NCBI GenBank assembly: GCA_903875445.1
Contig: CAIQWD010000086.1
Coordinates: forward strand, 1-59,992
Origin: an uncultured delta proteobacterium
GTDB taxonomy: Bacteria > Desulfobacterota > Desulfobulbia > Desulfobulbales > Desulfocapsaceae
Reading direction: 5' to 3'
Length of the DNA: 59,992 nucleotides
Positions 55,748 to 59,992 of the stretch are shown in pieces. Each line of letters opens with the position of its first letter. Within the stretch, counting starts at the first letter, position 1. The translations under genes were made by a program, and so were the position numbers. The notes under the pieces are model-generated. The model ran no database searches and was not told the origin of the DNA. It saw only the letters and a program-made list of their open reading frames with translations.

Positions 55748-56653
55748 ATGAAACACACTCTGCAAATCGGGGTGATATGCAGGTCAGCAGAATTACTTGG
55801 CACAAGAAATATGCAGGCGGAAATAGAAAGAAGGCTGAATGAGGGTTTTGAGAAGGAGTTGTTGCAAGCCGCTTTGGGTAATCTTGAGAACGCAAGCAAC
55901 CCGCTCCGATTCAATAATTTTGCGTATGCAATGAGAGAACTCGTGCGGCATATTCTCGCACGGCTGGCTCCAGACGAAGAGGTCTTGAAGTGCTCGTGGT
56001 ATAAAGAAGAAACTGGCAGAAAAGACGGCATTTCGCGTAGGCAACGTGTTTACTATGCCGTACAAGGCGGTTTATCTGATGAATACGTTCAGGGCGAACT
56101 CGACATTGATGTGCTTGCGGTCCACTCGTCCCTTCGGGATGCGGTAGACAACCTAAGCAAGCATACGCATATAGAAGAAAAAACCTTCAATATTGACGAC
56201 ATGCAAGTTCAAACATACGTGGAAGAAGTGTTGTCGGCAGTGGTCAGGGTTTTTGTAACCATCGTGGACAACCACAAGGCATTGGTAACAGCACTGTGGG
56301 AACACCTTGATGAGACTACAATTGATGCGGCACTAAGAGAAACTCTATTAGCCATCGATGAGCTTGCAACGCACCATACAATTGAAGAAATTTACACTGA
56401 TAAGATAGAAATTGTTGGCATCGATAGCTATTTCGTTCGGTTTGAAGCCCACGGCACCGTTTCTTGTGAGCTGCAATGGGGCTCGAATTCTGATCTACGA
56501 CGTGGAGATGGTGCGGTTCTACCGCAGTCATTTCCATTCACCTGTGAACTTTGGAGTCCTGTAGATGATCCTGAAGACATTCAGACAGACGAGAATGGAT
56601 TTGGAGTAGACACAAGCTCATGGTGGGAAGGGTATTACGATGAAGAAACCTAA
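55748..56653 (+). CDS. pPIWI-associated-nuclease-like protein (cassette)
   Basis: A 301-residue soluble protein, first cassette after the integrase remnant. Blocks FNNFAYAMRELVRHILARLA, SRRQRVYYAVQGGLSDEYV, LRDAVDNLSKHTHIEEKTF and CELQWGSNSDLRRGDGAVL are, from memory, those of proteins annotated as predicted pPIWI-associating nucleases; I cannot verify this without a search. Conserved His/Asp/Glu could form a nuclease centre. AGGAA lies before ATG 55748. The gene overlaps its attC by six bases. Codon use is less GC-biased than the nuo region. Confidence 0.65.
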   Translation: MKHTLQIGVICRSAELLGTRNMQAEIERRLNEGFEKELLQAALGNLENASNPLRFNNFAYAMRELVRHILARLAPDEEVLKCSWYKEETGRKDGISRRQRVYYAVQGGLSDEYVQGELDIDVLAVHSSLRDAVDNLSKHTHIEEKTFNIDDMQVQTYVEEVLSAVVRVFVTIVDNHKALVTALWEHLDETTIDAALRETLLAIDELATHHTIEEIYTDKIEIVGIDSYFVRFEAHGTVSCELQWGSNSDLRRGDGAVLPQSFPFTCELWSPVDDPEDIQTDENGFGVDTSSWWEGYYDEET

Positions 56654-56728
56654 CTATGCCGTAAATTCGGACGTATTCTTCGTTCGCTGCGCTCACTACA
56701 AATACGCCGGTTACGGCTGGCGTTGGGC
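56648..56728 (+). other. attC site, full consensus boxes, second family
   Basis: An 81 bp site with left box ACCTAAC (RYYYAAC) and right box GTTGGGC (GTTRRRY), both perfect. Arms TATGCCGTAAATTCGGACGT and ACGCCGGTTACGGCTGGCG differ from the resident family. It divides the nuclease-like cassette from the HNH cassette. Confidence 0.85.
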
Positions 56729-56749
56729 ATCAACAAATCGAGGGGTGCA

Positions 56750-57430
56750 ATGTTAACGATTCTTTGGCATGACAGGGAATCTGACGGGTACACGGATCAG
56801 ATTCCACTTTCTTGGTTTACTCGCGATGGAAAAACAAGGGGTTGTGTCCACGACGTATTAGGGCCACATTTTGGGCTATGGAAAGCGAAGTGTAACGTCA
56901 CGGTCACTGGTGCGCAGGTAGATCTAGACTATCGTCCATATGCAGAATTCAACGAAAAGCAAGTGATGCTCCTTGGGGTTCTACGAGTTCAATTTTCACA
57001 GCACCACAAGAATGCAGTCACTAATGTGCTTTGGAAATACAAAGGTGAGAGAGTTTTCAAGTCGTACCCCGTTACTGTTGGATATCTATCAGCAGTAACG
57101 GATGACTTCGAGGATGAGGTGGCTGCTTCGCTTAGACTCTCATCCGATGAGAGGAAAAAGCGGCTGGCGTCAGCTTCTAGAAAACCCGCTGTAGTCAAAA
57201 TCGTAACTACTAACTATCGTCGAAATCCCGATGTTGTTGCTGAGGTGCTGGTATTAGCGGGTGGCGTGTGTCATCAATGCAAACAACGTGCCCCGTTCAC
57301 CAAAGCTAGTACGGGCGAGCCCTATCTTGAGGTTCATCATCGAACACCACTTGCGAACGATGGAGATGACACTGTCGACAATGCAATTGCTTTATGCCCC
57401 AATTGTCATCGGAAGACACACCATGGGTAA
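56750..57430 (+). CDS. HNH endonuclease (cassette)
   Basis: A 226-residue protein. The HNH/McrA-type zinc domain is C-terminal: GGVCHQCKQRAPF, YLEVHHRTPLANDGDDTV and DNAIALCPNCHRKTHHG, with two CxxC pairs and the catalytic HH. The N-terminal 150 residues are mostly beta strands of no known family and may recognise a target. Start ATG 56750 has AGGGG in front; the open frame extends into the attC. Could be a restriction-type defence enzyme or cassette-borne homing-like nuclease. Confidence 0.85.
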   Translation: MLTILWHDRESDGYTDQIPLSWFTRDGKTRGCVHDVLGPHFGLWKAKCNVTVTGAQVDLDYRPYAEFNEKQVMLLGVLRVQFSQHHKNAVTNVLWKYKGERVFKSYPVTVGYLSAVTDDFEDEVAASLRLSSDERKKRLASASRKPAVVKIVTTNYRRNPDVVAEVLVLAGGVCHQCKQRAPFTKASTGEPYLEVHHRTPLANDGDDTVDNAIALCPNCHRKTHHG

Positions 57431-57608
57431 GTCCAACGAATCGTATGAGAATCGATGCGCAAAACCGCGCGCGTCTCAACTCCACGGTTATGCCTCAAAA
57501 CCAGGTGCTCTGCCGTGTATCCAGATTGAAGTGAAGCAGGGAGAAAATACAAATCTTTAATGTTGACATATTGAGATATTTGCAAGCATAATCAATTACT
57601 TCTATAAT

Positions 57609-57698
57609 TTCCAGCAGCCATTCAAGCCAACGCCGGGAAGGCTGCATTACTATCTGCGGTCGTTCAGCTGCCCGGTGCGTCCGACCAGCACGTAGCCG
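57609..57698 (+). other. attC site 8 (resident family, extended type)
   Basis: A 90 bp copy of the left-array family 53 kb away, with left box TTCCAGC and a decayed right box (CACGTAGCC where others have CACGTTGG). The 60 bp ahead of it (57546-57608) show the conserved extension (AATGTTGACATATTGAG, AATCAATTACTTCTATAATT). It ends the HNH cassette. Confidence 0.8.
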
Positions 57699-57707
57699 TT
57701 TTCCCAT

Positions 57708-58097
57708 ATGGATATACTGTTTGAAGTCCTGTTCCAGTTTCTGGGTGAATTACTGCTGCAGATCGTTCTCGAGATTCTCTTTGAGTTGGGTTTGCAAAGC
57801 ATCGCCGCACCTTTCCGTCGCAAACCGAATCCATTGCTTGCGGCCATCGGCTACGCTCTTTTCGGCGTCATCGCCGGTGCTCTCAGCCTCGCGGTTTTCC
57901 CTACGCTGTTCATCGTTTCACATTCGGGCAGGCTCGCGAGTTTGGCTCTTACTCCATTCCTTGCGGGTAGCGCAATGGTTGCCATAGGCGCGTGGCGACG
58001 TAGCCGAAATCAAGAACTCATTCGCCTTGACCGCTTCGCGTACGGCTATCTCTTTGCGGCGGCAATGGCGCTCATGAGGTTCAATTTTGGCCACTAA
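57708..58097 (+). CDS. Cassette-encoded membrane protein
   Basis: A 129-residue protein. The first 30 residues form an amphipathic/hydrophobic helix (MDILFEVLFQFLGELLLQIV), followed by three helices (about 45-65, 76-93, 112-125). Such short membrane proteins beginning MDILFE are often met in integron cassettes (from memory). Start ATG 57708 lies nine bases past attC 8 without a clear ribosome site, so it may rely on read-through. Function unknown. Confidence 0.7.
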   Translation: MDILFEVLFQFLGELLLQIVLEILFELGLQSIAAPFRRKPNPLLAAIGYALFGVIAGALSLAVFPTLFIVSHSGRLASLALTPFLAGSAMVAIGAWRRSRNQELIRLDRFAYGYLFAAAMALMRFNFGH

Positions 58098-58098
58098 A

Positions 58099-58168
58099 CG
58101 GCTAACCCATCATTCCGAGGAACGCGCCGCGATAAAGCCGCGTCGCGCCCCTGAATTCAAACGTCGGC
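58099..58168 (+). other. attC site, third family
   Basis: A 70 bp site directly after the membrane protein gene: left box GGCTAAC and right box GTCGGCG after TTCAAAC. Inner arms GAACGCGCCGCG and CGCGTCGCGCCCC pair imperfectly. Last attC of the right-hand array; ordinary sequence resumes after it. Confidence 0.72.
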
Positions 58169-58266
58169 GGCGGAATAATAACGATGGCAAAGGATAAATC
58201 AGATTACATGTAAGCGGAAAAAATAATGGCCGTGAAAGATTAAGTTTTAAAAGCAGAGGAAATCCT

Positions 58267-59349
58267 ATGTCCGGCAAGCCCACATATGAAGAACTGGAAC
58301 AAAAATTAAAAGCCCTGGAGAAAAATTACGAGAAGTTTGAGCAGGCGGAAGATAAATTCAGACAACAAAGTTATTTTTTACAAGAATTAATCGATTCTAT
58401 CCCCAATCCCATTTTCTATAAAAACGAAAATGCCGCCTATTTAGGCTGTAATAAAGCGTTTGAAAGCTTCCTTGGGAGGGTGTCATCAGAAATTATTGGA
58501 AAAACAGTTTATGACCTTGCTCCGAAGGAAAAGGCTGATAAATATCATGAAATGGATGTAGCTCTCCTCAATGAGCCAGGCGTTCAAATTTATGAATATT
58601 CAGTTGTTGATTCAGAAGGCAACCATCGTGATGTTCTGTTCAACAAAGCAACTATTAATAAAATTGACGGCTCCTTAGGTGGTCTTGTTGGAATAATATT
58701 TGATATTACCGAACGTAAGATGATGGAGGAAGAACTCCAACGTTCCAAAGAGTTAAGTGAAACCATACTGAACGCAATAGATGACTCTGTTTGCCTAATA
58801 AATACCGATGATTTTAGTATAGTTAATGCCAACAGTTCTTTCTTGGCGGAGTACCAAACCACCCAAAATGCTATTCTCGGTAGACCTTGCTACGACATTA
58901 CCCATCACCGGCAGGAACCTTGCTGTCCTCCCGACGACAAATGTCCTCTCAAGGAAACGGTGCAGGAGGTGAGGACCGCTCATGTTGAACATCGACATTT
59001 TCTTCCGGACGGTTCTGAAGTTTTTGTCCACATTATCACCTCTCCGGTAATGGACGAAAAAGGAAAAGTCATACAGATTGTCCATATCGCCCGAGATATT
59101 ACCGACCGTAAAAAAGCGGAAAGAGAAAAAGAAAAACTCATAAAAGAGCTCCAGACAGCTCTTGAAGAAATTAAAACTTTAAAAGGCATCATCCCCATCT
59201 GTATGCATTGCAAAGGAATAAGAGATGATAAGGGGTCTTGGAACCAACTTGAGAAATTCATAACAGAACATTCTGAGGCCCAGTTCAGCCACGGGATTTG
59301 CGAGGAGTGTTTGAAAAAGTATTATCCTGAAGAAGCTGATGAATTATAA
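58267..59349 (+). CDS. Two-PAS sensor protein with C-terminal Cys module
   Basis: A 360-residue cytoplasmic protein. A coiled coil (MSGKPTYEELEQKLKALEKN) precedes PAS 1 (about 30-155; IPNPIFYKNENAAYLGCNKA, ending GIIFDITERK) and PAS 2 (about 165-285; Cys-rich loop QEPCCPPDDKCPLKE; ending VHIARDITDRKKA). The C-terminus has IPICMHCKGIRDDKGSWNQL and ICEECLKKYYP, two CxxC pairs that could bind metal. No kinase or output domain. This end module is widespread in Desulfobacterota. AGGAAA before ATG 58267. Confidence 0.85.
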   Translation: MSGKPTYEELEQKLKALEKNYEKFEQAEDKFRQQSYFLQELIDSIPNPIFYKNENAAYLGCNKAFESFLGRVSSEIIGKTVYDLAPKEKADKYHEMDVALLNEPGVQIYEYSVVDSEGNHRDVLFNKATINKIDGSLGGLVGIIFDITERKMMEEELQRSKELSETILNAIDDSVCLINTDDFSIVNANSSFLAEYQTTQNAILGRPCYDITHHRQEPCCPPDDKCPLKETVQEVRTAHVEHRHFLPDGSEVFVHIITSPVMDEKGKVIQIVHIARDITDRKKAEREKEKLIKELQTALEEIKTLKGIIPICMHCKGIRDDKGSWNQLEKFITEHSEAQFSHGICEECLKKYYPEEADEL

Positions 59350-59616
59350 AAAAGAGCAAAAGGAAGGGGAGGCAGACTAAAAAAACTTGAATACGCCGCC
59401 CAAGGGCTTTGGCAAATTTTTCAAGTGTTGAAAGACGGATATCAGTGGCATGATTTTCCATTCTGGAAATTACTGACTTGGTAGTCTCTAATTCAATAGC
59501 GATTTGCTCTTGCGTCATCCCAGCTTCTTTGCGGGCTTGTTTTAAAAGAATACCACGTTTAAAAGTCTCGAAGCGTTCGTCATAATCCTTCCAGGTGACA
59601 AACCATGCCGAACCCA
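59285..59616 (-). CDS. XRE/HigA-type helix-turn-helix regulator, run-on C-terminus
   Basis: From ATG 59616 (MGSAWFVTWKDYDERFETFK) the frame gives a HTH: KQARKEAGMTQEQIAIELET, then TKSVISRMENHATDIRLSTL and EKFAKALGRRIQVF. Family members usually end there; here a T7 run (59379-59385 on the plus strand as A7) lets the frame go on with CLPFLLLFFIIHQ into the PAS gene. One T fewer would put TAG right after QVF. No toxin gene lies upstream, where a partner is usual. Confidence 0.65.
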
Positions 59617-59647
59617 TTAGAAACACAAGTAATCTTGAAGGAGGCTC

Positions 59648-59893
59648 ATGAAAGCGATTGTATATGCTCAATATGGATCGCCGGATGTTCTTCAGGTCCA
59701 AGAGGTTGAAAAACCTACGCCCAAGGATGATGAAATTCTGATAAAAGTTCATGCCGCCGAGGTAACGAAGGCTGACTGTGAAATGCGAAGTTTCAATTTC
59801 CCGGTGAAGTGGTTTTGGCTGCCTTTGCGAGTTGCTTTGGGGCTCATACGACCGTGTCTTTTCGGCAAGCCTGCCATGACGCCAAAAAATTGA
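59648..59893 (+). pseudogene. Truncated zinc-type/quinone oxidoreductase
   Basis: The start MKAIVYAQYGSPDVLQVQEV, then KPTPKDDEILIKVHAAEVTK is the N-terminus of a medium-chain NAD(P)H:quinone oxidoreductase (usually about 320 residues). It stops at codon 82 just after LGLIRPCLFGKPAMTPKN, before the GHE-type region and nucleotide fold. Nothing of the remainder is seen before the next gene. Confidence 0.75.
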
Positions 59894-59938
59894 TCTGCTA
59901 CAATCGGTACCCTTCTTATAACCAATGGAGGATTACCG

Positions 59939-59992
59939 ATGGATCAATCACCAGCATTTCCCCCCGCGACACTGCCAGAAGTTCAATCCAGA
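59939..59992 (+). CDS. Start of a gene cut by the window edge
   Basis: ATG 59939 follows GGAGG by 7-8 bp and gives MDQSPAFPPATLPEVQS before the window ends. Too short to identify. Confidence 0.5.
   Translation, partial: MDQSPAFPPATLPEVQSR

Overview
The window looks like a chromosomal segment of a Desulfobacterota (deltaproteobacterial), probably Desulfobulbales-like, anaerobe. The evidence is a 12-gene nuo operon with a NuoB-C-D triple fusion, several periplasmic multihaem c-type cytochromes, a Nap nitrate reductase cluster that uses an NrfD/FeS membrane module instead of NapC, and a C-terminal Cys module after PAS domains. This placement is inferred from gene content; no 16S or search was available.

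Layout. (a) 1-4231: a run of integron gene cassettes, all reading rightward, separated by attC sites (seven of one 85-90 bp family and one of another type). They hold two BrnT/BrnA toxin-antitoxin pairs (one with a nonsense-mutated toxin), a frameshifted NTF2-like gene, a DUF1648 membrane protein, hypotheticals and a cassette without an ORF. A MITE lies at the left edge. (b) 4432-6315: a large periplasmic cytochrome with nine CxxCH motifs and one unusual CX8CH. (c) 6418-21551, minus strand: complex I operon nuoA-BCD-E-F-G-H-I-J-K-L-M-N, then thiD and a methyltransferase. (d) 21777-29580: a receiver/PPDK_N protein, Mn-type superoxide dismutase, RpiB, a TIGR01777 epimerase, an MFS transporter. 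(e) 29.6-31.7 kb: sparse region with short ORFs. (f) 31661-37028, minus: glutamate dehydrogenase, a pair of membrane-anchored SPFH proteins with tandem repeats, an ankyrin protein. (g) 37256-38392: Rrf2 regulator divergent from a flavin-type protein across a perfect palindrome; tRNA-Ser(CGA). (h) 38650-47895, plus: HDOD-GGDEF, two glycosyltransferases, SthA-like flavoprotein, EamA transporters, a C_GCAxxG_C_C protein, thioesterase, NapH-like ferredoxin, chorismate synthase; a second MITE copy sits exactly in the last transporter's stop codon. (i) H-NS-family protein. (j) 49002-55095, minus: napD-napA-(double NapB)-tetrahaem cytochrome-FeS-NrfD under an FNR-type palindrome. (k) 55377-58168: a wrecked integron integrase followed by three cassettes (a pPIWI-associated-nuclease-like protein, an HNH endonuclease, a membrane protein) with attC sites, one of the same family as at 1-4231. 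(l) 58267-end: PAS sensor, XRE regulator, truncated oxidoreductase, start of another gene.

How it works together: complex I, the multihaem cytochromes, the Nap cluster and the NapH-like protein form an anaerobic respiratory theme. The accessory layer is a fossil integron seen at two loci 51 kb apart in the same orientation, with a broken integrase and decaying cassettes. The least described elements are the two defence-like cassettes beside the integrase remnant, the paired SPFH repeat proteins, the CX8CH cytochrome and the duplicated NapB.
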